64,000 nt of DNA. Source: Litoditis marina. Lineage: Eukaryota > Nematoda > Chromadorea > Rhabditida > Rhabditidae. Below the pieces are notes generated by a model. That model ran no database searches, had not been told where the DNA came from, and saw only the letters and a program-made list of their open reading frames with translations. The translations under genes and the position numbers were made by a program. Positions within the stretch are counted from its first letter, which is position 1, and each line of letters starts with the position of its first letter. Of the stretch, positions 46,801 to 58,019 are shown piece after piece. The stretch is from positions 41,263,336-41,327,335 of the forward strand of contig OZ038433.1 in the NCBI GenBank assembly GCA_964036275.1. The letters run 5' to 3'.

Positions 46801-49039
46801 TACAATCTTATATACGTTTTACAGGTTGAAATGTTTACGGTTTGCGAGCCGTCTCAGAGCGAAGCAGAAATGAACTATTTGGTGGAAATTCAGAAGTCAA
46901 CATTCGAGTCGCTAGGTCTTCACTGTCGGTATGATTTCGGAAATTGACTTTGGACTAAACTGTACCACTCATAGTTTTGATAGTTATGGACATGATGTAG
47001 GGTTGTAATCATTTGACTCGGAACTCTCCTAAAAAAATATCTACTGTCAAATGTGAACACGTTTTCCGCACGATCTGACAAATGTGCATGAGCCACGACG
47101 GAACCCTTGTTCGATTTGAAACGTGTCAAGCTTGATGATTCAGCATTTTGATAGGTATCTTCTCGCCTTTTCCAACAACGTAATCAAAGTTGTGTGAGTA
47201 TGATCTCAGAAACATTGGCACCATTTTGTTGTGGTTTAGCTACAGAAGCGATAGAGAGAGAGAAAGCATGGAGGTCAATGCGGTCGCAAACAAGCTGTGT
47301 CTCTCTGACCTGCACACTCTCTCGTCGAGGCCAATACAAAAGTGACTGGCCAATACCCGATTGGCTGTATAAATACGGTGTCCACGGCGGTCGGACAACT
47401 CTTTCATGATGATTTCCATTTACAGCCAGCTGGAGATGCCTTCGGAAGAACTGAGCTAGTTAAAATAGGTTCAAATAGGTTCAAACCCCTAAGGCAATAT
47501 ATACTCGTTTTCAATGTTTTTCACACGAGATTAGGCTGCCGGATTTGCTTAGAAGAACGTGTTGTTGAGTATTTTCGTTTTGTTTTTCAGTCAGCTGGAG
47601 ATGCCTTCTGAGGAACTGGGTGCCTCTGCGGCCCGCAAGGTGGACATAGAGGCCTGGATGCCCGGACGAGGCATCTATGGAGAGGTATCCTCGGCCAGCA
47701 ACTGTACCGACTACCAGGCCAGACGACTCGGTACCAATTATTCACTTTCATTAGTACAATTAATTAACTTCAAAGAAATTTAAATAAGATGGATTTTTAG
47801 ACTCTAGCACTATACCGGCTTTAAACATATTGAATTTATTGGCGTGTTATACATTAACCATTTTCCGTAGAAAATTTGCTCGCAAGGTTTCTTGCCCACA
47901 CGTTTTCACAACAACGATGAATATTTTTTTGAAAAATTAAAATTTCATGTGCTCGCTGCCGAATCCTCAGTGCATAGGAATTTCACGGGACCTGATATAT
48001 CCGGGATGTATCCGGGATACGATTTATCCCTACTGTATCCGGGATAAATTTGGGATAGGTTTGGGTCATATCTGGGATATATCCCGGATATAGCCTGTAC
48101 GAATACAATTAGTATGAAGGAATCTTGGATAAAACAAGAATAAAGACACAGTTGATTTACGATTTCAAAATTTTGAGCCTGGCCAGTTTTCTGAGCAAAT
48201 ACCATTTTTGTAAAATAATTTTTCTGTAAGGTTTTATACCGTTTTCAAATTTCCAGTTTTTGTCATGAATATCCCCAAATTTATCCCGGATAAATCCCAA
48301 AGTCATCAGGGATGAGATCCCGATCTTATCCCCAATGACTTTGAAATAACTTCAGGATGGATCCCCGATATATCAGGTGTGGATATTTTTCCGTGTGCGA
48401 ATGGCGGAAGTTATATCACATTTGCTCGGGATTTGTTTTGGAAATAGTAACATGATAATAATCTTATTAAATGAACTACGACTCAATGATGAATCTTCGC
48501 GTAATTTGTTCTATCTTTGTTTGGAAAAGTGTCTTCGTTTCAGGCATTCAGTACAAGACAAAGGAGGGGGATAAGAAGTTTGTTCACACGTGTAACGGGA
48601 CGGCGATTGCGTCCACCCGCTCTCTGATTGCCTTGTTGGAAACGTTCCAGGCGGTTGGTTTAATTAATTACCATGACTTTTACATTGAAATGACATATGT
48701 TGTTTTGTGAAATTGGGCTGGGGTGTGCGAAAAGGTATTATACGTAGAGGCATATGGGGATTTCGGACGATGGTCGAGAAAATTCTGAGATTTACCAGAA
48801 ATAAGCAGTCCGGTTTTACGAGTTTAGTTTTTTGAGTTTTTCTACAACCCTAATGTGTAATTTCATGAATTTTGTCGTAGATTATGTTCTCTTCATTGAA
48901 TTCTTCCTTTTATTTACAACGTTGTTGTCATTTCCAGGAAAAGAAGGGGTTGTTGAACCTTCCCGATGTGATCAGAAATCGTTTGAAGACCCAAAGACCT
49001 CAGCCACTGCGGTTTAAAGCAGCCACTCCGTTATCGTAG
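43890..49039 (+). CDS. sars-2: Mitochondrial seryl-tRNA synthetase (11 exons, complete)
   Basis: Exons: 43890-44077, 44585-44708, 44940-45014, 45221-45344, 45683-45834, 46156-46280, 46564-46633, 46825-46928, 47591-47730, 48544-48653 and 48938-49039. All phases agree and the product is 437 residues. The N-terminus is arginine- and serine-rich without acidic residues for about 40 residues ([19 protein letters not shown]), as in mitochondrial targeting peptides. Class II synthetase features follow: [16 protein letters not shown], motif 2 with [40 protein letters not shown], and motif 3 with [20 protein letters not shown]. It charges mitochondrial tRNA-Ser. The tRNA-binding coiled-coil arm region appears short, as in other mitochondrial forms. 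An in-frame second ATG lies at 43917. Intron 8 holds a duplicated fragment of exon 9. Confidence 0.95.
47215..47400. repeat. Dispersed repeat, ATCTACACACTCTC family, inverted diverged member
   Basis: It contains GTGTCTCTCTGACCTGCACA followed by CTCTCTCG, and ends with ACGGTGTCCACGGCGGTCGG. The end matches the complement of the start of 52561-52743 (GTCAGACCGTTGTGGACACC). It abuts the exon 9 fragment at 47426. Confidence 0.5.
47426..47454 (+). pseudogene. Duplicated start of SARS2 exon 9 with its splice acceptor
   Basis: TTTACAG followed by CCAGCTGGAGATGCCTTCGG AAGAACTGAG repeats the exon 9 start (TTTTTCAG then TCAGCTGGAGATGCCTTCTG AGGAACTGGG). The copy runs into an in-frame TAG after about ten codons, so splicing to it would truncate the enzyme. 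It lies 165 bp upstream of the true exon. Confidence 0.75.
47983..48395. mobile_element. Foldback element rich in TATCCCGGATA
   Basis: The outer ends CACGGGACCTGATATATCCG and CCCGATATATCAGGTGTGG ... TTCCGTG are inverted. Many internal copies of ATCCGGGATA and its complement form a clustered hairpin. It lies in SARS2 intron 9. Confidence 0.75.
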
Positions 49040-49361
49040 AATACATAGATTAATAAATTTTTGCAATTTAGTTTGGGAATTCGTCGTTTCAAGAGATAAT
49101 CACTTGGTTCGTCAGTACCAGGAAACAAGCAACGTGTTCAGATCAGTAGGGTCTGTGTGCGTTTTATTTTGAAGTTCAGACAAGCTTTGAACTGAACAAC
49201 AGTTTGATTTATATATGTCATTTGTAGGAAAAAAAACTTTTGAAATAAACAATAATGATCCATGGATTACATTTGTGGGCTGAAACTAACTTTTGAACTA
49301 AACAATAATTATTTATATATTTTATTGGTAATTTATTCTAAAGAACATGTACAACTTTCAA
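49040..49361. other. Convergent spacer between SARS2 and the srh-like receptor
   Basis: The two genes end tail to tail with about 320 bp between stop codons. AATAAA-like AATAAATTTTT occurs at about 49051 after SARS2. Nothing else is seen. Confidence 0.5.
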
Positions 49362-52300
49362 TCAGGTATGACGTACTGATCTGTGGTCTACTAAATTCGT
49401 TGGTGAATAAGAAACCACGGCTACCGAATTGCTATTATTGTTGTACTTACAAACTAAACGTGAAAGACTCCTTAACGGAAAGAAAATGAAATCACGATAG
49501 TGTTTGTTGATGAAAAGAAGAACCAGAGCTCCAATCGCTCCGTGCGAAGATATAGCTACCCATGAGATGTTTATGGCGGCTGGAATATTAGTATTTCGTA
49601 GACTACATACTAGAACATCCCGAAACATTTATCGCATCATACTTCTCTCGCTTTACGCTCATTTTGCGACATGTTTGCCTCAGTGTATCATGATATATCT
49701 TGATCTACCATGTTATGAACTTAATCTAGAGTGTAGACTGTTCGCATGATATGGTTCGATAAGAAACCGAACCACTTGCTTACTCAAATCGACAGGAAAC
49801 CCAACCAAATTCTAATAAACGTTACGTAGTCCAGCAACTGCAGTATTAAAGGGACCGTACCTCTATAATGTGCAGGGTAGGTAATTTTTGGAAAATCGAA
49901 AAAATCATTTATTCTGTTTTGAGATGAACTTTTGTCACCCTACGTACAGAAAATTCAAAAAACCACATTATTTCGAGCAAAATGGATCCCAACAGGATTT
50001 GGGTCACTGTAATGCAGCAATCCTTAATCTCTCACTGCTTTGTCGTTTTCATGATATTTACAAATCTTCTTTCACAGCTTTTATATTTGTAATTTTGGCT
50101 ATGTCTTGAATATGGTTTTGTATATTTTGGAAACTTTGTACGTAGGTGAACTCGGCGGTGTATGTACGTGCGCGTGGTCGCGCGGCATTTTTGAGAACAC
50201 GGAGCAAGACAGAAAGTTGACACCTATATGAATGATTTTGGTTTTTTAATGTTAACAATATCGACTAATCAGCCCGAACCTCCAAATTGAAGAGGAACGG
50301 TCCCTTTAATTAGTTGAATTGCTTCGGTTCCACACTTGTCAGCTCTAATTCGGTTTGGGTTTGAAACGAACCACCTGGTTCGGGAAGGAATTCTCCTGAT
50401 AGAATTGGGTGTAGAAAAAAACGCGGAGTTCTGCTGTGTTTGTAGTTTGATCCCGCCGGTGGTCGTTTCTTATGAAAAGTTATATAGAAACCACCTGTTT
50501 TCGAATGCTTACCTTGATGGCCGAAATCGTGTCGGATGAACGTGTAAACTGTTAGTATTCCGGGACAAATAATCAGAACTAAAGGTAGAGAAACCTGGAC
50601 ACACAGATGAAAAATCAACTTTCGTTGTAGTTTGACGGTTCGCACGGAGTTGTACTGCGAGTGACTGCAACAATTATTATTTTCCAACGAATTCAGATGA
50701 GAGCAATCGCTACAGTACTCTGTAGCACCGTAGGTACAGTTCCCGTTCCCACAAGAGTTTGGCAGCGTGCAAACGACATTTAGTGTTTTTTTTGTCGGGT
50801 TGTTCATACTTGCACCAGGTGAGCGAGCACACTTCTTGAAAAACTTTGTTTTCCGTGCAAAAAATACACCCAGTTGAGGATGAGAAATGTGCGCGTTACC
50901 TTTTGCACATCTTTTAAGTTGGAAAACCGGACAAAAACTTTTTTAAACCATTTTTAAATTTAAAAAAAATCGTTTCGGTAATGAAGATTGCAGCAGTTTT
51001 TTTTCAAAAACCTTCTATTTTTCACTTCAATTTGTTTTCAAAAACAAATCTGTGCTTCACATTGTTTTCTATTGGGTTTGTGGTAGAGCCGCACGAAACA
51101 CATATTCGGTCCAGTTACTCCTCGTGAAATCATTATATCGCCAAAGGGAAGGCGGGAGGGTACTGTATATCCCACTTTCCGCTGTGTAAGCACGCATTTT
51201 CTCGATTCCAACGCTTGCTGGTTATGTTCTCTAATAGCGCAGTGGTTAGCGCAGTGGTTAGCGCCCTGCTACGAATCTTGCAAGTTCGATTCCGGCGAGA
51301 GACAGAAATTTATAAATTTTGCATCCACTATAGGTGACCACATGTATTCTGAGAGAACTTTATAGCCTCTACCTGTTCATTAGTGACAGAGACAACAAGG
51401 TAATTGTGACGTAGAGTACAGGAAGTAGACCGGCAGCGAATAAGATGGGAATGAGAACAAAGTACAAAAGTTGTTTCATGTCGTACAAAATTAGATCGGG
51501 ATGTCGCATCAGTTGCTGTGTAACACAGGAATAGTTCTGAAATAGTCGAGACGTGGTTCAGAAAGGTTTCATAAAAGAAAAAAAAACAGAGTCCAACAAG
51601 GTTCAAAATGCTGTTTTACGGAATCTTTCTAGATAGAGAGTTGGCCAATTCTACAACTAACCGGGTTTTTTTAGGTAACCTAACCCTTTTTTGGTAATCT
51701 CTTTTTCAGGTTACCTTCGTAGGTAAGCTGGAAGTAACCTAAAACTGTAATCCGGTTACCGTTCAGAGTAACGGTAAAAACCATATTATGCGTTAGAAAA
51801 ACAGGTAACCGGTTTTTCATTTTAGGTGACCATCCGGTTACCTACTGAGGTAACCTGAAAAAGAAGTTATCAAAAAAGGGTTAGGTTACCTAAAAACCCG
51901 GTTAGATATAGAATTCACCTAGACAGTTTGATTCTAGAAAATGGTGTTCAGACTGGTTGCATCTTGGACGAAGGTGCGTCCCGCATATTCAAAGGGGGGG
52001 GGGGGGGGGCAGAAAGGAAAGTTCATATTAAAGAGCTGCTCAAGAGAAACGGATATATACCTGTTTTTATTCGACAAACCTAACTTGCATACGGTTAACA
52101 TGTTTCAGTCCGTTTTGGGGCGCGCATCCTTATGTCTAGATACCCCGGGGTACCTAAACTGGCTTTCCATTCTGTCCTCATTTAAAACTCAATGCGAGCA
52201 GTGTGCGCACGCCATGAGGAAAATGGGACAAATATAGTAGTCGCCGACGGAAAGGCGGAAAGGTACTGTAGATCTCACTTTTCGCTGTGTACGCACAGAT

Positions 52301-54345
52301 GTTTTTGATTCGAAAGTTTGACTGCTATGTGCGCTAGTAGCGCAGTGGTTAGCGACCTGCTACGAATATTTTGCTCACAGTTTCGATTCCGGCGACAGAC
52401 AGAAGTTTATAAATTTGGCACCCACAATAGAGTATATTTCACTCAATTAGAGCATTCATGACGAACCTATGACGTTCGTAGTTAGTTTTGGCTGGCTTGG
52501 TTCACGCCACGCGCACCACCGAAAAAATAAAGTTCAAAGTGTGAGTCTGCCTATAGTATTTGTCAGACCGTTGTGGACACCGTACCATCAATTTTGTGAG
52601 AGGCGGGGTAGGGGCCAGTCAGTCTGCGCATCATTGATCTACACACTCTCACAGCCGCTGGCATATAATCAACGACCGCTCGCCCCGCATCGCTCAATCA
52701 ATCGAACCCTATGCTGTCTTTATGGGGAAAATGGCGACTATATTTTGAATCTGTCTTTTAAACGATGTTTTCTACACTGTACTCGAAACATTTTGAACTC
52801 GATTAACGAACGATTCTAGTTGGAAGCAATCTCAAAAACGTGCCGAAATAAGTTGTAACTTGTAGGCCTCGTTGTTGTGGGGCGTGAGCAGTAGTCCCAG
52901 CCTTCCACAATAACATAAGATGAGCACGAAATAAAATGGAAACGATCCTTTCTTGAACCAACTATTCGGCAACAATGTGGCCCTCAGGCGATAAATGAAC
53001 AGATGCAGAATACTGGTAAGGACTAGAAATATCAGAAATATAACGGACACTGCTTGAAAATGGGTGGAGAAGTTGTACCGATACAGTATCCCCTTTGGAA
53101 TGCCCATCGCAAATGGGGCAAAAAAGACAGGACGGGTGGCTACCGAGATCTGAAGGAACTAATAAAAATGCTGAAAGTAGTATTCGCTCGAGAGACCACC
53201 AATAAGTACTGGACATCGCTCAAAATCGCTGTGTTTGGAAGTAATTATTGAGTAATAATTCTGAAACCTGAAACTGTGCTGGCCGCGCAGATCAAACTAC
53301 AACTCCGATATTGTCTATCCCTACGTTTTTTTCGCGTGCTCTATCTCTCTACGTATTCCAGAGTACGTATGCTAGAAGATCCCGGCACCTTCATCCCATC
53401 CTGCGTCTCTTCAAACATACGCTATTTCTCTGCTCAGACATCCCGCCGGGATGTAATGAGGCAGAGCGAGAGACGCAGGATGGGATGAAGGTGCCGGGAT
53501 CTTCTAGCATACGTACTTAGGGCTGATCACTGTTCGCCTTACGCCGCCCGATTTCGCGTAACTAGTATTCCGGCGGAAGGGGGAAGAAAGAGAGAGAACA
53601 GGTCGTCAGAGACGCAGGTTGGCATCAAAAGGCTGGTATGTTCATGAACACGGCCTTTGATGAGGCGAGGGCCACAATTATTGAGTGTAGTTGAGTTATT
53701 GAGTATTGAGTGCTCTTGCCTTGTGTGATAGTAGCATGTGGTTTTATTTTCAACGTAAATTATCTACTTTAGACTTTCAACCTGAGTGTAACAGACAGCA
53801 TCATGGAGGATAGCCGTTGTCTTCCTAAGACTTTTTCCTCCAACTCCCAGCGCCCTTTTGACGCCAACAAGATCTTCACACAACACTCAGTGATACGGGG
53901 GAAGAACAAAGCTTGTATTGAATTGTATTGTTTAGATAGATCAATGAGTAACAGATCTGCACCCGCAAGTGAATTAAGTTTGCCACTTATTTAAATAAGA
54001 CCGTGGGCGAACTGAAATGTCATTGACGTGCGAGTTATCCTCATTTATACTTATTTGCGTGGTTTCAACTTCCGCATATAACTTGCGGAAATAAATGTAT
54101 TGTACGAAAAATAAAACACTAAAACCTAAAACGTTAAACTTTCCCGAACCAACCTGAAAATCGAGTGTGAGCGACAGTATCTGGTAGAGAGCCAAGTGCC
54201 ATCTATAGTTTTTCATCTGGGAGGTAGATCGAAATATAATACAGTAAACCGTAAAAATATTGATTGGGAACGAGATCAGGGATCCTATTTTTTGATATCG
54301 GAGATATGTGTCCTGCTCCAAGTCGAATGGAGGACAGAAAATCAT
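49362..54345 (-). CDS. Nematode seven-transmembrane chemoreceptor, srh/str superfamily (5 exons)
   Basis: Exons on the minus strand: 54345-54154, 53149 to about 52860, 51536-51373, 50664-50513 and 49609-49362. The product is about 345 residues, the usual size. Exon 1 encodes TM1-2 (IGSLISFPINIFTVYCIIFR, then SQMKNYRWHLALYQILSLTL D). Exon 2 has PVFFAPFAMGIPKGILYRYN and the next membrane segment. Exon 3 carries KQLLYFVLIPILFAAGLLPV. Exon 4 has VKLQRKLIFHLCVQVSLPLV. Exon 5 has INISWVAISSHGAIGALVLL and FINKHYRDFI, the typical srh C-terminal pattern. Such receptors act in cilia of chemosensory neurons; no ligand is known. The exon 2 donor is uncertain: the nearest GT at 52859 does not keep phase with exon 3, so a small exon may be missing or the donor may be non-canonical. 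Introns contain SINEs and foldbacks. Confidence 0.85.
51139..51334 (+). mobile_element. tRNA-derived SINE, copy 1
   Basis: The tRNA-like part (51230-51302) has the A-box-like TAGCGCAGTGGTTAGCGC and the B-box GTTCGATTCC. The family-specific 5' part (TACTGTATATCCCACTTTCC GCTGTGT) and 3' part (GACAGAAATTTATAAATTTT) also match copy 2. Here the A-box phrase GCGCAGTGGTTA is tandemly duplicated. It is in an srh intron. Confidence 0.7.
51657..51905. mobile_element. Foldback element with CTAACCGGGTTTTT ends
   Basis: The left arm CTAACCGGGTTTTTTTAGGT pairs with the right arm ACCTAAAAACCCGGTTAG. The arms extend about 65 bp and include AACCTAACCCTTTTTTGGTA and its complement. It lies in the srh gene intron 2. 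Confidence 0.88.
52242..52432 (+). mobile_element. tRNA-derived SINE, copy 2
   Basis: The tRNA-like head (52327-52400) reads GTGCGCTAGTAGCGCAGTGG then TTAGCG, with GTTTCGATTCCGGCG as B box. The 5' segment TACTGTAGATCTCACTTTTC and the tail ACAGAAGTTTATAAATTTGG match copy 1. It is in the same srh intron and in the same orientation, about 1.1 kb away. Confidence 0.7.
52561..52743. repeat. Dispersed repeat, ATCTACACACTCTC family, copy A
   Basis: It runs TGTCAGACCGTTGTGGACAC to ATGGGGAAAATGGCGACTAT. It is about 80 percent similar by eye to 55922-56106 over the whole length, including CATTGATCTACACACTCTC and GACCGCTCGCCCCGC. Confidence 0.85.
53363..53516. mobile_element. Near-perfect foldback, 48-bp arms
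   Basis: The left arm GTACGTATGCTAGAAGATCC continuing to CATCCTGCGTCTCT is exactly mirrored by AGAGACGCAGGATGGGATGA continuing to CTAGCATACGTAC. The loop is about 58 bp. The lack of mismatches indicates a recent origin or homogenisation. It is in srh intron 1. Confidence 0.93.
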
Positions 54346-54944
54346 TAACTAGAATAATTCATTATTTGTAGTTAGTCAACGAATATATAGAAAATATTCG
54401 AAAGCGAGTGCAAAATTATACAATACGCAAAACGCAAAAAAGCAACGAGTGCAAAATTATACAAACCATTCGAATCAGAAATAGTGACATGTGCCATGTT
54501 ATGTGGTACGACGTGGGCTGCACGAAATGTAACTTGTTTTTTTCGAAAACAATAATAATCACGCTGGAACCTTATGTTCCCCGAAGACAGTGTATTGCTA
54601 GGTATTTTTTGGCGGAGGACTGCTTCGTGAACAATGTAACTAATGCATTACTTCTGCTTAGTCTCTACTACAAATTTTTAATACAATCAGCTGTAGACTG
54701 AGCTGCTGACATGTAGTATTCAATAAAAATATAATGTACCGATTTATAAGAACACAGGCCAGGCTTTAAAGAGAGGATGCAAATCACAGTACACTTCCGC
54801 CAAATATCAGAAATTACAAAGCTCCCTAGAGTGCCAATTAGAGTCTAGCTTTTCCTTGTAGGCAATTATCTCTTGTTTGTGTGACATGACGTTCTGAATG
54901 AAGAAAAAGCTTCAGTAACAGTGATATTTATCAGAGAACACTAC

Positions 54945-55110
54945 CAATTTGCGAGTCCCTGTTGTTCCGATTCATTTGATGAATGCCACGAGCCACTTTT
55001 TTCACGAATATTCTGGTGCCAGGATACCCGGAAACCCCTATTTTCACAGGGAACATAAACTGATCATAAACTTCATTGGCACCCCGGCCAGGAGTCACTC
55101 GTAAAACGGA
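54945..55110 (-). other. Possible orphan coding exon
   Basis: Bounded by CACTAG and GTAGTG splice-like signals, this stretch is open for 55 codons on the minus strand (with RGANEVYDQFMFPVKIGVSG and RIFVKKVARGIHQMNR). A further open piece (54893-54809) follows an ATTCAG acceptor, but the phases do not agree in the frame that looks coding. I do not recognise it. It could be a decayed gene fragment or chance. Confidence 0.25.
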
Positions 55111-55208
55111 CTAGTGTCCAGAGCACAAATTGTCCCAATCTCTATATTTTGATCACACACTTCTGTTTTTTTAACACTGGAAACAAATTGTGTCTTTAGA
55201 AGAAGGTG

Positions 55209-56889
55209 TTAATTGGAGTTGCGCGAGCTTCCAATAGCTCGGCAGATGGGTCCTTCTTGTAGTTCGGGATCCATCCATTCACACGCGTTTCCAATCTTTC
55301 CAATGGCTTCGTTTTTGAGCAGAGCAGCCATGAACAGAACAGCGTCCAGCTCCTACAACCACAAAACAATTCATAACAGGTTTCATCAGGTGTTTTTGTT
55401 TGTCTATTTGCAATAAACGTCATATAAATGACAACAACAACAACAACAATGAATTTTACGGCGTATTTCACACGGTTTATCCACGTGTACCACGTGTACA
55501 TGGTACCACTAGAAGGGTTTACACGGGAGAGCAGTCATTGATATATTTTATTAATTTCATTCCTTCTCCAGTAAATATGTGAGGTAGTGCAATGAAATTC
55601 TGGTAAACTTAATCGAAAAGTTATAGTTTATCATGTGATCCAAATTGCCAGCCTGCCGATCAAGTTTTGAGAAGATTCAACAGCTTTTGAATACACCGGA
55701 AGATTCTGTACAGGTACAGGATCTTTGACGGGGGAAGACAATACGAAAGTTAAAAACTACAGTGTCAATCTGATCTGCTGTGTCTGTAGTTTGATCACGT
55801 AGCGTTCAAATGTTAATTCGTAGCTCTGCTGAGTGTGCAAATAACTACAACTATCACTTACATTGGAGCTCCGTTGAACCCGGCTTTGGAGCGAAACTTA
55901 GACGTATAGACTTATAGGACTTGTCAAAGCGTTGTGGGCACCGTACCATCGATTTTGTAAGGGGAGGGGAATGGGCGAAGGGCCAGCCAGTCTGCGTATC
56001 ATTGATCTACACACTCTCTCAACCGCTGGCAAATGATCAAACACCGCTCGCCCCGCTTCTCTCATTCGAACACTCTGTTGTCTTTATGGGGAAAATGGCG
56101 ACTATACCAGTTTATGTTTCTCTCTAAGCTCTTCGATAGCATCTGCCATCTGTGGGAGTGTGAGGGAATCGTCCCGGATGATGACCATCAGTTGATCCTC
56201 CACTAGCGAAAGACGACCAATCATACTCGTCACATTCTGGTGCGTATCCTCCATTTTTGTTGTTTCTACCTCAAGGTACTGCTCCACGTCATCCTGAATA
56301 CATAATTACTTATTCAATCACTAATTTATCTAAATTCAAAGATTGTGACATTCGCTCATCAGAATTTTTTTCTCATTCTTTCTGAGGATTTCCGTTTGGT
56401 AATTATGTGAATTTTGTTGCGAAAAAAATACGTGAAGTTTATTGCGAAAATAAAAACAATTACGTGAATTTGATTAGAAAAATGAACCACTATCGCATTC
56501 GGTCCTGATTGTCCTAAAACACTTCAACCAAAATTCTAATTTGCATCGCCATACAGTGAAAAGTTTGTAAGTTTGTATGCACTGACTACAGCAGTCTCAG
56601 TCAGAATGAAGTGAACTATGCCAAGAATGTATAGACAAAACAAAACAAAAATTCTAGATTCCCCGGTTTTATTGTCAACTTACTGACTACTGACCGTCAA
56701 ATTGTACTTTGCTCCCCATTCTTTCAGTTCATCCTTCATCTGAGTAATGGTTGCCTTGGGGTCTTTGGAGAAGTCGCCGAGAGCTTTTTGGGCTTCTTCT
56801 GAGGCGTTTGCCAGAAAAGAAGGCTGAGCTGGTCCAGCTCTACAGCCAATTGAGCAGAGAATCAGCACAAATAACGCGAGAAACCGCAT
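55209..56889 (-). CDS. SXP/RAL-2 family (DUF148) secreted protein (3 exons, complete)
   Basis: Exons 56889-56695, 56293-56108 and 55352-55209 join in phase 0 and give 174 residues. A signal peptide is evident (MRFLALFVLILCSIGCRAGP). The DUF148 pattern follows: QPSFLANASEEAQKALGDFS, WGAKYNL, then a helical region with QNVTSMIGRLSLVEDQLMVI and LTLPQMADAIEELREKH. This family is nematode-specific and secreted; several parasite members are antigens, and biochemical function is mostly unknown (some bind metal ions). The ATG follows a TTCCAG acceptor directly, consistent with trans-splicing. The exon 3 tail (GNACEWMDPELQEGPICRAI) is unusual for the family, with two cysteines. The exon 2 donor lies exactly at the edge of a dispersed repeat. 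Confidence 0.87.
55922..56106. repeat. Dispersed repeat, ATCTACACACTCTC family, copy B, abutting a splice donor
   Basis: It runs TGTCAAAGCGTTGTGGGCAC to ATGGGGAAAATGGCGACTAT A. Its end at 56106 supplies the T of the GT donor and the following intron bases of SXP/RAL-2 intron 2. Confidence 0.85.
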
Positions 56890-58019
56890 CTGGAACAAAA
56901 CATGATTTTACTAACGACCGAGTGTGCCAATTAATGATAAGTAGGAACCGTAAGTTCGAGACTTAGTGGCCCTGCGCATACTGTGGTAAATATAACTGAG
57001 AGCTCTAATTCAATAGAGGGATAGTGTGAAAAAATAGTTAAGAGAAAGAAGAATAAAAATAATACGTTCAAAAAAGAAATAAACAAGCTGATAATGAGAA
57101 CTGTTCGTATTATTTTTGTATATTAACATACATAATGTACAAAGGTTGTGCAACGTATAACACGCGCGATGTAAAACACAATTACTCAAGAAAAAACCAA
57201 TCAAAAAGGAGATAAGAGTCTGAAAAGAATGTAGAGGCACTCCCGTAGAGCACATGATATCATAGTAAAAAGTCGAGCATTACAGTAATCATTCCCAGTA
57301 ATTTCATATTATCTCTGCTTCAAAGTCTCACAGTGATTATAGTGAGAGATATGGGAGAGAATTGGATAGAGAGAATGACAGAAAGAAAAGAAAGATAGTG
57401 ATAGAGAAAGAGAGAGAATGTTGTCAATCTCGTTCAGCGGAAGAGTCATCAATATAGAACAGATGTTTGTCCCAGCCGAAATACTCTGCAGTTTACCCAT
57501 GTACCGCCCATTACATTGAGCGATTAGTACATTAAACTAGGTTGGAAACCAGATAGTTTGACAACATTTGGCTAATACGTCGCGACAGAAAGATCAACTG
57601 TAGGTAATTTCGTCAGAATCAAATCATGGACGTGGTCCAGTTTTTGAGAACAAAGGAAAATTTCTACTTGTTTGTGAGGTTCTCCGAACTAGTGGTACAG
57701 TTTCTCAATTTTAGGAAAAAAAATTCAATTTCAAGGTTATAGCGGACTGTTTTTTGGACGATGTCACAGTCCACTGATACTGAAAACGATAACTTGCGGG
57801 TGGTCTGATGTAGTCTATTCCTACTGAGACTCCTACAGTATGACCATCAAACATTCACTTCGTTTAAATACCGTAAATTTCATCGACAAGCTTGAAAACT
57901 TCCGCATTTGATTCTGATTCCCAATTACAGAGAGTGCTCAAGAATATGGTCGAAAAGGTGAAAGTTTTCATTAGAAAACAGCCATTGGGCTGTTGAAATG
58001 TGTAATGATAAACTTACAG

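Noticed and set aside
50665..50807. Cysteine-rich N-terminal extension of the frame containing srh exon 4
   Set aside because: A TTGCAG acceptor at 50665 matches the phase of exon 3, so the upstream open part is intron.
51230..51302. Functional tRNA gene (also 52327-52400)
   Set aside because: A and B boxes are present but the arms do not fold into a good cloverleaf, and the flanks are shared between copies, so this is a SINE.
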